Positions 16,325 to 23,675 of a DNA stretch of 64,000 nt are shown in pieces (position 1 is the stretch's first letter; each line of letters opens with the position of its first letter). The stretch is taken from assembly GCF_002897295.1 (NCBI RefSeq), contig NZ_BEXF01000028.1:19994-83993 (forward strand), in the 5' to 3' direction. Under the pieces are notes generated by a model. It saw nothing but the letters and a program-made list of their open reading frames with translations, was not told the origin of the DNA and did not search any database. This DNA is from Brevibacillus reuszeri. Lineage in GTDB: Bacteria; Bacillota; Bacilli; Brevibacillales; Brevibacillaceae. A program made the translations under genes and the position numbers.

Positions 16325-17947
16325 ATGATTCCCCGCTATATTGTGGACTTTGATTTGCAAGCTCTGCCTCGAATGAAAACCGATGTAGCCGTCATTGGAG
16401 CAGGCATCGCCGGCTTGTATACGGCGCTGCAAACGAGCGAATATGCCGATGTCGTACTGATTAGCAAAAAGGGATTGGATGATAGCAATACGCGCTGGGC
16501 GCAGGGTGGAATCGCAGCCGTGACGGCAAAATCGGATTCGCCCGAGCTTCATCGCCAAGATACGTTGGTTGCCGGAGCGGGTCTTAGCTCGTTTGAGGCA
16601 GTGGATGTATTGGTGCATGAAGGTCCAGAGCGCTTGAAAGAATTGATTGCTTATGGAACGGAATTTGACCGGGATGCAGAGGGCCGATACGAACTGACCC
16701 AAGAAGGGGCGCACAGTAAGCGGCGTATTTTGCATGCGAACGGGGATGCGACAGGCGCAGAAATCGTCCGAGCCTTGTCTGCAAGAGTCAAGGAGCAGCC
16801 ACATATTCACGTACTGGAGCATCATTTTGCGATAGATGTCATCACGCAGGATGGCGAATCGGTGGGGGTTATTGTACAGAAGCCAACCGGGGAGCTCTTT
16901 TTCCTGGAGGCAAAAGCGACAGTGCTTGCAACAGGTGGGGCTGGTCAGCTTTATCGCTACACGACGAATCCGGACATTGCCACCGCAGATGGGATCGGAA
17001 TTGCCTATCGGGCGGGTGCGCGCATCAAGGATGTCGAGTTTATTCAGTTTCATCCGACAGCTCTCTACTACCCGGGAGCACCTCGCTTCCTTATTTCTGA
17101 GGCTGTTCGCGGAGAAGGGGCGATTTTGCGCAATAGTAATGGCGAGCGCTTCATGGACAAGTACCATCCGCAAAAGGAGCTGGCCCCTCGTGATATCGTA
17201 GCGCGCGCGATAGTTTCGGAAATGGAGCAAACGCATGCTTCGTTTGTGTATTTGGACATTACGCATGAATCCGAGGAATTGATTAAGCATCGGTTTCCGA
17301 CGATTTATAACTTTTGTCTGCAATATGGCTTGGACATGGTAACGGATTGGATACCCGTAGCACCAGCTTGCCACTATATTATGGGTGGGGTACAGACCGA
17401 TCTCCACGGCGAAACGACGACAAAACGTTTGTTTGCCTGCGGTGAGGCTTCTTGCACGGGTGTACACGGTGCGAACCGATTGGCGAGCAATTCGCTGTCA
17501 GAAGCAGTCGTGTTTGGACATCGGATATCGGAGCGGATCAAGGAGCTGCCTGAGCTTCCCGTTATTCGAGCGTTTTCCGTGACTGCGGAACAGCGTGGGC
17601 ATCGGATGTTCAATACACGTGAACAAAGAGTCAAGCTGCAAAAGCTGATGCTTCGTCATGTCAGTGTGAAACGCCATGAAAAAGGACTGAAAAAAGCTCT
17701 GGCAGAGCTGGAGCGTATGGAGCAATACTATCATTTTCAAATAGATGGAAAAGAAGCGTTTGAATTCTTCAATTTATTAAATGCAGCGGTGCTCACCACC
17801 AAAGCTGCACTCATGCGCGAGGAAAGTCGGGGCGGGCATTATCGCATTGACTTCCCAAACAAGGACGATTTGATCTGGCGCAAGCACTTGATACAATCGG
17901 TGAGCGAAGGTGTTCAGGAGGAGAGTGACCAATATGATGTGGAATAA
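16325..17947 (+). CDS. nadB: L-aspartate oxidase
   Basis: NadB oxidises L-aspartate to iminoaspartate, the first step of de novo NAD synthesis, with FAD as cofactor. The 540-residue protein has the dinucleotide-binding segment AVIGAGIAGLYTAL, the flavoprotein stretch TRWAQGGIAAV, FIQFHPTALYYPG and GEASCTGVHGANRLASNSL. The ATG at 16325 follows GAGAAGGG; the frame extends upstream without a better start. The gene ends 14 bases inside nadC and leads a nadB-nadC-coaX unit. A TATAAT at 16260-16265 may be its -10 element. Confidence 0.96.
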   Translation: MIPRYIVDFDLQALPRMKTDVAVIGAGIAGLYTALQTSEYADVVLISKKGLDDSNTRWAQGGIAAVTAKSDSPELHRQDTLVAGAGLSSFEAVDVLVHEGPERLKELIAYGTEFDRDAEGRYELTQEGAHSKRRILHANGDATGAEIVRALSARVKEQPHIHVLEHHFAIDVITQDGESVGVIVQKPTGELFFLEAKATVLATGGAGQLYRYTTNPDIATADGIGIAYRAGARIKDVEFIQFHPTALYYPGAPRFLISEAVRGEGAILRNSNGERFMDKYHPQKELAPRDIVARAIVSEMEQTHASFVYLDITHESEELIKHRFPTIYNFCLQYGLDMVTDWIPVAPACHYIMGGVQTDLHGETTTKRLFACGEASCTGVHGANRLASNSLSEAVVFGHRISERIKELPELPVIRAFSVTAEQRGHRMFNTREQRVKLQKLMLRHVSVKRHEKGLKKALAELERMEQYYHFQIDGKEAFEFFNLLNAAVLTTKAALMREESRGGHYRIDFPNKDDLIWRKHLIQSVSEGVQEESDQYDVE

Positions 17948-18782
17948 ACGAGAGCTTGGTAGAAAAATCGAAGAATGGCTGCAAGAGGATTTGGGATTTG
18001 GCGATGTTACGACGATGAGTACCATCCCCGAAACTGAGCATGGAATCGGGATTTTGTATGCCAAGGAGGCAGGGATTGTAGCTGGCCTGCCTATTGCTCA
18101 GCAGGTGTTTGAGACTGTGGACCCTGAACTGGTGTTTAGCGCTAAAGTAGAAGAGGGAACACGTGTAGAGGTCGGCGACCAAATTGCTGAGGTGAGTGGT
18201 TCGGTTCGCTCGATTTTGAGCGGTGAGCGTCTCGCCTTGAATTTGATGCAGCGTCTTTCCGCGATTGCGACAAAAACGAGCGAATATACAGCTGCAGTGG
18301 CTGGCACAAAAGCGCGAGTCGTTGATACACGCAAAACAACGCCAGGACTGCGCTTTTTGGAAAAGTACGCTGTTCGCGTCGGCGGAGGCTATAACCATCG
18401 CTTTGCTTTATATGATGCGGTTATGATCAAGGACAACCATATTAAAGGCGCAGGTGGTATCGCACAGGCAGTTGCGGCAGCTCGTGCAGCAATCCCGCAC
18501 ACGATGACGATCGAGGTAGAGGCAGAGTCGCTGGAACAGGTACGAGAAGCGCTTGAAGCTGGTGCAGACATCATTATGCTGGACAACATGTCGAACGAGC
18601 AGATGGTAGAAGCGGTGCAGCTCATCGATGGACGAGCATTAGTCGAGGCGTCTGGCGGAGTGAACCTGGATACGATCGGTGCTATTGCCAAAACGGGCGT
18701 CGATATTATTTCTGTCGGGGCTTTGACCCACTCTGTTAAGGCGTTTGATATTAGTCTTGATTTGAATACGCGGAAGCGCTAA
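17934..18782 (+). CDS. nadC: Nicotinate-nucleotide pyrophosphorylase (carboxylating)
   Basis: NadC converts quinolinate and PRPP to nicotinate mononucleotide with loss of CO2. The 282-residue protein shows LNLMQRLSAIATKT, VDTRKTTPGLR, GGYNHRFALYDAVMIKDNHI and IEVEAESLEQVREAL, the conserved substrate-contacting segments. AGGAGGAG lies 9 bases before the ATG at 17934, inside the end of nadB. With nadA and nadE elsewhere in the window, most of the route from aspartate to NAD is covered; the nicotinate-mononucleotide adenylyltransferase is not in the window. Confidence 0.96.
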   Translation: MMWNKRELGRKIEEWLQEDLGFGDVTTMSTIPETEHGIGILYAKEAGIVAGLPIAQQVFETVDPELVFSAKVEEGTRVEVGDQIAEVSGSVRSILSGERLALNLMQRLSAIATKTSEYTAAVAGTKARVVDTRKTTPGLRFLEKYAVRVGGGYNHRFALYDAVMIKDNHIKGAGGIAQAVAAARAAIPHTMTIEVEAESLEQVREALEAGADIIMLDNMSNEQMVEAVQLIDGRALVEASGGVNLDTIGAIAKTGVDIISVGALTHSVKAFDISLDLNTRKR

Positions 18783-18794
18783 GGAGTAATCGCT

Positions 18795-19559
18795 ATGCTA
18801 TTGGTGGTCGACATCGGCAATTCCAACGTGGTCATGGGTTTGTATGAGCGTGATTTACTGCGGCATCATTGGCGGTTTGCCACGGATCGCCAAAAGACGG
18901 AAGATGAGTATGGCATGCTGGTGAAAAGTCTTTTTGACAGTGTGGGAATGACGCTTGACCAGGTGAGCGGGATTATTATATCTTCGGTGGTTCCTCCGTT
19001 AAACGATACGATTGAGCGGATGTGCGTCAAATATCTGAGGCAAAAACCGCTGATTGTCGGGCCAGGAATCAAAACGGGTCTGAATATCAAATACGAGTAC
19101 CCGCGAGAAGTAGGGTCTGACCGGATCGTCAATTCTGTTGCCGCGATTCATCATTACGGGACACCGCTGATTGTCGTGGATTTCGGAACAGCGACTACCT
19201 TTTGTTATGTGGACGAGCGGGGGCAGTACTGGGGTGGAGCAATTGCACCTGGTATTGGGATTTCGACGGAAGCGTTGTTTAGCCGTGCAGACAAGCTGCC
19301 ACGGATCGAGATAGTCAAACCTGCGAGTGTCGTAGGGCGCAACACGATAACAGCGATGCAGTCGGGTATTTATTACGGATTCGTCGGACAGGTGGAGGGG
19401 ATCGTGCGGCGGATTAAAGCTGAATTCGGTACGGAGCCAAAGGTGGTTGCCACCGGGGGATTAGCATCGATCGTTGCGAACGAGACGGAGTGTATTCACG
19501 TTGTTGATCCGATTCTTACGTTAAAAGGACTCCGCTTGATCTATGAACGGAATCAATAA
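18795..19559 (+). CDS. coaX: Type III pantothenate kinase
   Basis: CoaX phosphorylates pantothenate, the first step of coenzyme A synthesis, and belongs to the ASKHA fold. The 254-residue length is typical. Visible motifs are DIGNSNVVMGLY at the start, GSDRIVNSVAA, VDFGTATTF and GGAIAPGI. It starts 12 bases after nadC with AAGGAG as ribosome binding site, so it is likely cotranscribed with nadB-nadC. A terminator follows. In B. subtilis coaX lies next to ftsH and hslO, whereas here the NAD genes replace that context. Confidence 0.95.
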   Translation: MLLVVDIGNSNVVMGLYERDLLRHHWRFATDRQKTEDEYGMLVKSLFDSVGMTLDQVSGIIISSVVPPLNDTIERMCVKYLRQKPLIVGPGIKTGLNIKYEYPREVGSDRIVNSVAAIHHYGTPLIVVDFGTATTFCYVDERGQYWGGAIAPGIGISTEALFSRADKLPRIEIVKPASVVGRNTITAMQSGIYYGFVGQVEGIVRRIKAEFGTEPKVVATGGLASIVANETECIHVVDPILTLKGLRLIYERNQ

Positions 19560-19578
19560 CAGGTATGGAATAAATAAC

Positions 19579-19609
19579 AGCCGTGGCTCAAAATGCTACG
19601 GCTGTTTTT
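19579..19609 (+). terminator. Intrinsic terminator after coaX
   Basis: AGCCGTGGC pairs with GCTACGGCT, followed by G and five T. Confidence 0.85.
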
Positions 19610-19617
19610 GGTGCCAC

Positions 19618-20037
19618 CTAGACCTTTTTGCAAAAAAATAATTCCGGATCAGCCTGGTCAAGATGCGCAATTGTTCCACTGTAATCATAGCCTAACTTGT
19701 GGCAGAGCCGTTGCATCCGTTTGTTGGAGAGATTGGTGGAGGTAAATAGCTTGTCGGTAGGACAGATGGATTCCAAATACAAAAGAAGATCAGAACCAAC
19801 ACCGTGTTTTTGATACTGAGGGTGAACCATGATTAGTGATACAAAACTTTGTTTAAAAAATGACTGATCCATAAGAGCAAAACCGATGACATCCATATCA
19901 AAAGAAGCAACGTAGCATTGACCTGCTGCGATGGCGTTACATAGCTCAGCGGAGCGACTCGTATTGCCGAGAACCATAGCATCGATTCGACAGACAGCCG
20001 CGGAGTCCTGAGAAGTAGCTTGCCGGATGAGAGTCAT
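19618..20037 (-). CDS. GNAT-family N-acetyltransferase
   Basis: The 139-residue product has the GNAT core: beta-strand IGFALMDQ, then VSLIMVHPQYQKHGVGSDLLLYLE with the acetyl-CoA pyrophosphate loop QYQKHGVG, and the C-terminal CHKLGYDYSG. It transfers an acetyl group from acetyl-CoA to an unknown acceptor. The ribosome binding site AAGGAAGGAAGTG precedes the ATG at 20037. It is convergent with coaX and isolated; the DNA upstream of it holds the repeat element at 20260-20314. Confidence 0.85.
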   Translation of the reverse strand: MTLIRQATSQDSAAVCRIDAMVLGNTSRSAELCNAIAAGQCYVASFDMDVIGFALMDQSFFKQSFVSLIMVHPQYQKHGVGSDLLLYLESICPTDKLFTSTNLSNKRMQRLCHKLGYDYSGTIAHLDQADPELFFCKKV

Positions 20038-20259
20038 AAGAACACTTCCTTCCTTTGCTAATCATCATAGCATTTTGACACTCTGGCATGAATTATATGG
20101 ATCACCTCCGTTTGTAGGGGCCATTGTTTGTCTGCCTTGTTAGTCCATATGCAGATAGTGTAGAGAATAATCCTGGAAAAGCGTGATTGCGAAGAAAAGA
20201 ATCTCGGGTATTTATCAGGGCGTTTGGTAATGATAATTTCGTGGTTGTTAAGAGCGCGT

Positions 20260-20314
20260 AAAAAAACCTCTATCGAGGCCTCCTCAAGAAAGAGCGACCG
20301 CGTTTAGTGGAAAG
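20260..20314 (-). repeat. Dispersed terminator-linked intergenic element, copy A
   Basis: Read on the minus strand this is CTTTCCACTAAACGCGGTCGC, a CTTGAG-containing spacer, then CCTCGATAGAGG and seven T. The same order and most of the bases recur at 55160-55216 on the plus strand and, more weakly, at 61685-61740. Its function is unknown; the hairpin and T run look like a weak intrinsic terminator. Confidence 0.55.
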
Positions 20315-20328
20315 TTTTAATGCGCTCC

Positions 20329-20359
20329 GGAATTCATAAGCGTGACGCTTATAAATTCC
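20329..20359. repeat. Near-perfect 31-base palindrome
   Basis: Arms GGAATTCATAAGCGT and ACGCTTATAAATTCC are 15 bases long with one mismatch around a central G. The palindrome lies 40 bases upstream of the tRNA operon promoter and next to repeat copy A. It could be a protein-binding site or an RNA hairpin. Confidence 0.7.
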
Positions 20360-20398
20360 TATACGTCAAAAAAAGTGTGATTTTTTATCATCTTTTCG

Positions 20399-20427
20399 TT
20401 GACACCAGGTACATGAGAGGATACAAT
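20399..20427 (+). promoter_or_regulatory. Sigma-A promoter of the tRNA operon
   Basis: TTGACA (20399-20404) and TACAAT (20422-20427) have 17-base spacing. Nothing else is encoded between this promoter and tRNA-Ser at 20580. Confidence 0.8.
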
Positions 20428-20579
20428 GGCTATTGTGCCTAGCAGGGAAGTTTTATCACGATAAACTTTTTAAGCGGAATTGAAAATAACTCTTGCTTTT
20501 ACAAAATAAACGTGATAACATTTGAGATCTGGAAGGCAACAATAAGTTGGATCACCTCGATCCACTTTGTATAGATTGT

Positions 20580-20672
20580 GGATGGATGTCCGAGCGGCCG
20601 AAGGAGCACGATTGGAAATCGTGTAGGCGGGGTCGACCCGTCTCGTGGGTTCAAATCCCACTCCATCCGCCA
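20580..20672 (+). tRNA. tRNA-Ser(GGA)
   Basis: The 93-base class II tRNA has acceptor GGATGGA/TCCATCC, anticodon stem CACGA-TTGGAAA-TCGTG, a long variable arm and encoded CCA. It is the first gene of the 12-tRNA cluster. Confidence 0.95.
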
Positions 20673-20684
20673 TAACACTTTCAT

Positions 20685-20761
20685 GGCCCGTTGGTGAAGC
20701 GGTTTAACACAGCAGCCTTTCACGCTGTCATACAGGGGTTCGAATCCCCTACGGGTCACCA
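20685..20761 (+). tRNA. tRNA-Glu(TTC)
   Basis: Acceptor GGCCCGT pairs with ACGGGTC; the anticodon loop is CTTTCAC and CCA is encoded. Confidence 0.95.
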
Positions 20762-20769
20762 TATAAAAC

Positions 20770-20871
20770 ACCCCACAAAGTGAAGCTGATGATTTTTATC
20801 ATCCTGCAAGTTGTCGGGGTCCCCGAAAAGTAATCGGTGTTGTTACAACGCTTCACTTCACTTTTTGGGGT
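20770..20871 (+). repeat. Inverted-repeat spacer between tRNA-Glu and tRNA-Val, with repeat copy 1
   Basis: The segment 20810-20871 (GTTGTCGGGGTCCCCGAAAA onward) recurs inverted at 21611-21673. ACCCCACAAAGTGAAG at its left end is complementary to CTTCACTTTTTGGGGT at its right end, so the spacer can fold into one long stem. It also contains the hairpin GATGAT-TTTT-ATCATC at 20788-20803. Confidence 0.65.
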
Positions 20872-20874
20872 TGC

Positions 20875-20950
20875 GGAGGCTTAGCTCAGCTGGGAGAGCA
20901 TCTGCCTTACAAGCAGAGGGTCGGCGGTTCGATCCCGTCAGCCTCCACCA
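20875..20950 (+). tRNA. tRNA-Val(TAC)
   Basis: Acceptor GGAGGCT/AGCCTCC, anticodon loop CTTACAA and encoded CCA are all present in 76 bases. Confidence 0.95.
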
Positions 20951-21031
20951 CTTATATTCTTAAAGGATAAGGAAGGTCAGCTAAAAGCACCACGTCCTGT
21001 GGTAACGCTGACACCAGGTCGTCCTGATCAT

Positions 21032-21108
<77 letters not shown>

Positions 21109-21113
21109 AATAT

Positions 21114-21190
21114 GGAGCTGTGGTGAAGTTGGAGTTCACGCCGGTCTGTCACACCGGAGGTCGCGGGTTCGAGTCCCGTCAGCTCCGCCA
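21114..21190 (+). tRNA. tRNA-Asp(GTC)
   Basis: Acceptor GGAGCTG/CAGCTCC, anticodon stem-loop CCGGT-CTGTCAC-ACCGG and encoded CCA are seen. Confidence 0.95.
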
Positions 21191-21233
21191 TTTTTAACCT
21201 AATGGTTTTAAGTGGCAGGAAACAATATAGCAC

Positions 21234-21309
21234 GAGCCATTAGCTCAGTTGGTAGAGCATCTGACTTTTAATCAGAGGGTCGAAGGTTCGAGTCCTTCAT
21301 GGCTCACCA
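21234..21309 (+). tRNA. tRNA-Lys(TTT)
   Basis: Acceptor GAGCCAT/ATGGCTC, anticodon stem-loop CTGA-CTTTTAA-TCAG and encoded CCA are seen. Confidence 0.95.
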
Positions 21310-21335
21310 GTTTTTAAAAAGCAAAAACTTCAAAT

Positions 21336-21422
21336 GCGGTCATGGCGGAATTGGCAGACGCGCTAGATTCAGGTTCTAGTGGTGGCAACACCGTGGAGGT
21401 TCAAGTCCTCTTGACCGCACCA
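21336..21422 (+). tRNA. tRNA-Leu(CAG)
   Basis: This 87-base class II tRNA has acceptor GCGGTCA/TGACCGC, anticodon stem-loop CTAGA-TTCAGGT-TCTAG and encoded CCA. Confidence 0.95.
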
Positions 21423-21448
21423 AACAACGCACAACTAAATTCATTTAT

Positions 21449-21524
21449 GCGGACGTAGCTCAATTGGTAGAGCGTCGCCTTGCCAAGGCGAAGGTCGAGG
21501 GTTCGAGACCCTTCGTCCGCTCCA
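21449..21524 (+). tRNA. tRNA-Gly(GCC)
   Basis: Acceptor GCGGACG/CGTCCGC, anticodon stem-loop TCGCC-TTGCCAA-GGCGA and encoded CCA are seen. Confidence 0.95.
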
Positions 21525-21530
21525 TTACAT

Positions 21531-21607
21531 GTGCCCTTAGCATAGCTGGATAGAGCGTTTGACTACGAATCAAAAGGTCGGGAGTTCGAATCTCTCAGGG
21601 CACGCCA
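21531..21607 (+). tRNA. tRNA-Arg(ACG)
   Basis: Acceptor GTGCCCT/AGGGCAC, anticodon stem-loop TTTGA-CTACGAA-TCAAA and encoded CCA are seen. The A34 is expected to be edited to inosine by TadA. Confidence 0.95.
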
Positions 21608-21610
21608 CTT

Positions 21611-21673
21611 TACACCCAAAAGTGAAGAAGAGCGTTGTAGCCTATTCCGAGTACTTTTCGGGGGCCCCACAAC
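21611..21673 (-). repeat. Inverted-repeat spacer between tRNA-Arg and tRNA-Pro, repeat copy 2
   Basis: On the minus strand this reads GTTGTGGGGCCCCCGAAAAG, then a TCGG and a TACAACGCT block, ending CACTTTTGGGTGT. It is the reverse-oriented relative of 20810-20871. The two copies flank six tRNA genes. Confidence 0.65.
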
Positions 21674-21683
21674 AAAATAAAAT

Positions 21684-21760
21684 CGGGAAGTAGCTCAGCT
21701 TGGTAGAGTACTTGGCTTGGGACCAAGGGGTCGCAGGTTCGAATCCTGTCTTCCCGACCA
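21684..21760 (+). tRNA. tRNA-Pro(TGG)
   Basis: Acceptor CGGGAAG/CTTCCCG, anticodon loop CTTGGGA and encoded CCA are seen. Confidence 0.95.
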
Positions 21761-21779
21761 TGATTGCCCTTTATTAGAT

Positions 21780-21867
21780 GCCGGGGTGGCGGAATGGGCA
21801 GACGCAACAGACTTAAAATCTGTCGGGAGTTTCTCCCGTACCGGTTCAAGTCCGGTCCTCGGCACCA
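21780..21867 (+). tRNA. tRNA-Leu(TAA)
   Basis: This 88-base class II tRNA has acceptor GCCGGGG/CCTCGGC, anticodon stem-loop ACAGA-CTTAAAA-TCTGT and encoded CCA. Confidence 0.95.
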
Positions 21868-21879
21868 TAGATCTTCGAT

Positions 21880-21953
21880 GCGGGTGTAGTTCAATGGTAG
21901 AACTCCAGCCTTCCAAGCTGGTCGCGTGGGTTCGATTCCCATCACCCGCTCCA
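21880..21953 (+). tRNA. tRNA-Gly(TCC)
   Basis: Acceptor GCGGGTG/CACCCGC, anticodon TCC in CTTCCAA and encoded CCA are seen. It is the last tRNA of the cluster. Confidence 0.95.
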
Positions 21954-21960
21954 TAGTCAG

Positions 21961-21994
21961 AAAGCAGAATGTCTCATCGTCATTCTGCTTTTTT
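21961..21994 (+). terminator. Intrinsic terminator of the tRNA operon
   Basis: AAGCAGAATG and CATTCTGCTT form a 10-bp stem followed by a T run. Confidence 0.9.
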
Positions 21995-22013
21995 GTATTG
22001 TCAAAAAGAATAA

Positions 22014-22056
22014 GAGATCTACGCACCCACTTACTAAAAAAGGCCGCGTAGATCTC
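22014..22056. repeat. Inverted repeat with 11-base perfect arms
   Basis: GAGATCTACGC and GCGTAGATCTC are separated by 21 bases. It may be the terminator of the leftward histidine kinase transcript or a protein site; there is no clear T run. Confidence 0.5.
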
Positions 22057-22190
22057 ATTGCTTTTGCATTACTGGATCAGCTCATGTCTGTCGAACCGTG
22101 TCTGATCTTTTTTGTGGTAGAAACATATGTTTTCGTGTAGAGTAAAGCTATGATCGCTTACCAGATAAAGGTAACGGATCTCTTGCATCT

Positions 22191-22216
22191 CCTCCTGATC
22201 GCTCAGGAGGCTTTTT
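22191..22216 (+). terminator. Orphan intrinsic terminator
   Basis: A perfect 8-bp stem (CCTCCTGA, loop TCGC, TCAGGAGG) is followed by CTTTTTC. No gene lies upstream on this strand except the already terminated tRNA operon, so it may end a small RNA. Confidence 0.7.
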
Positions 22217-22322
22217 CGTTCATGGGTATAAAAGTCTACGCCGGCAGAGCACGGGGTAGTCATGTTTTCAAATTCATGCTTCTAAAGTCGGAAGCTTCCT
22301 GGAAAAAAGAACATGGAAACGA

Positions 22323-23462
22323 TTATTCAGCCTGTCCAATTGGTAGTGATACGACAAAACGAGTACGTTTTTCGTTGGAATCACAATGAATCGTCCCGTT
22401 ATGTTTTTCGATTATATTTTTGCAGATGGACAGTCCAATGCCTGTCCCATTTTGTTTTGTGGTAAAGAAGGGTTGAAACAAAATCTCAGCAATTTCTGGT
22501 GGAATCATTTCTCCATTGTTCTCCACACTTAAATACAGCCATCCATCAGAAGACGTAGAGATGACGTGAATGCATTTGTCCGTTCGATTCTGTACGGCAT
22601 CAATCGCATTGTTCAACAGATTGACGACGACTTGCTTTAAGCCTTCTTCATAACCAGCAAGTGAGCAGGGGTGGATTAGTTTTTCAAAGCGTATGTTTTC
22701 TCCCAGTAAGCGTGGGGTGATCAGTACTTCGACTTCTTCCAGTAAGCTTTTCATTTCGATAGTTTTAAAAATTTCGTCTAGAATCGGTTTTTTCGAAAAA
22801 CTGAGAAAGCCTGTAATTTGTCGGTGCAAATTTGCAAACTCATGCATAACAACCTGAATATAGGACTGCAGCTGCGCCTGTTCCCTGGTGGACTCCCCAA
22901 TCAGCTTCAAGAAGCCCTCGATTGCACAAAGGGGATTGCGAAGCTCATGGGCCATATTTGCGGCGATTTTGCCCAGCATCGTCAATTTGTCATTATGCAA
23001 ATAGGAGATAGTCTCTTCTTTTTGGATCAACTCACGGTTCATCATTTGCTCAAAATGATAAACAGCCCAAAATACGCTTTCATCCATAGCTTTGCCGAGC
23101 TGGGATTCTAAATAATGCATGTCCTGCGAGGAAAGGGCCCATTTTTGCAGTTCAGGTTGGAGTACCCGCCAGAAAACATTTCGATACAACTGATACGTAC
23201 GCAAAATGGAGGAGAAGGGGTATTCCTGCGAACGCAGCCACTCTCCCATATCCAGTGACCAGGTTTGCATATCTTGATCCACATTTTCCACCAGATAACG
23301 GGCTAAGAGCACCGTTCGTTTCTCCGCGAAATCGCGGGGGATTGTTACAGGAATTTCCATACTTCGAATAATTTCTTGCATCCAAATTGTAGTGATATTT
23401 GGTGCGAGGTCCAATATTTTCCTAGAAACGTCCATTAGGTTTAGCGTCACAGTACCCACCAT
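22323..23462 (-). CDS. Orphan cytoplasmic sensor histidine kinase, sporulation-kinase type
   Basis: The 379-residue protein has no membrane segment. An all-helical N-terminal region (about 1-150) of unknown ligand precedes a HisKA domain with AHELRNPLCAIEG (phosphoacceptor His at about residue 172) and a HATPase domain with N box NLLNNAIDAV and TKQNGTGIGLSICKNII. No response regulator gene is adjacent. Soluble orphan kinases of this form in spore formers usually feed the Spo0F-Spo0B-Spo0A phosphorelay; that role is inferred. The ATG at 23462 follows GGGGTGG. The gene is divergent from terC. Confidence 0.9.
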   Translation of the reverse strand: MVGTVTLNLMDVSRKILDLAPNITTIWMQEIIRSMEIPVTIPRDFAEKRTVLLARYLVENVDQDMQTWSLDMGEWLRSQEYPFSSILRTYQLYRNVFWRVLQPELQKWALSSQDMHYLESQLGKAMDESVFWAVYHFEQMMNRELIQKEETISYLHNDKLTMLGKIAANMAHELRNPLCAIEGFLKLIGESTREQAQLQSYIQVVMHEFANLHRQITGFLSFSKKPILDEIFKTIEMKSLLEEVEVLITPRLLGENIRFEKLIHPCSLAGYEEGLKQVVVNLLNNAIDAVQNRTDKCIHVISTSSDGWLYLSVENNGEMIPPEIAEILFQPFFTTKQNGTGIGLSICKNIIEKHNGTIHCDSNEKRTRFVVSLPIGQAE

Positions 23463-23675
23463 CTCTTATCCACCCCACTAAAATCGTAAAGGAAAAGGGA
23501 TAGGGAAGACAAGGTATAAATTGCCCTTTTTAGCAATAAAAAGTTTTTTGCTGAAACTTTTTATCTACAAAATCTGCCGAAAAACGCCTTATTTCGGAAA
23601 AATATTTAATCATGAGTCCGATTCTAGTCGCATAAAGTAGAATGGACAGACTTTTGGTGGACCAGGGAGGCGGAG

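Larger units (their letters stand above)
20038..20579. other. Non-coding stretch between the GNAT gene and the tRNA operon
   Basis: No gene is supported here. It holds the terminator-linked repeat element (20260-20314), a near-perfect 31-base palindrome (20329-20359), and a strong sigma-A promoter (20399-20427) followed by about 150 bases of leader before the first tRNA. I see nothing clear in 20060-20255. Confidence 0.7.
21954..22322. other. Non-coding stretch between the tRNA operon and the histidine kinase gene
   Basis: The stretch holds the tRNA terminator, an 11-bp inverted repeat (22014-22056), an imperfect palindrome (GATCGCTTACC ... GGTAACGGATC, 22152-22180) and a plus-strand terminator hairpin at 22191-22216 that no visible gene needs. 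I find no convincing coding region. Confidence 0.6.

Noticed and set aside
16259..17467. A 402-codon open frame on the minus strand opposite nadB
   Set aside because: It is a shadow of the well-supported nadB frame, with no start signal and no recognisable protein features.
22150..22389. A 79-codon plus-strand frame before the histidine kinase
   Set aside because: It has no ribosome binding site, runs through the terminator hairpin at 22191-22216 and overlaps the end of the kinase gene in antisense.
23463..23675. A yybP-ykoY manganese riboswitch before the terC-like gene
   Set aside because: The conserved junction sequences and the terminator expected for this riboswitch are not present in the 213-base region.
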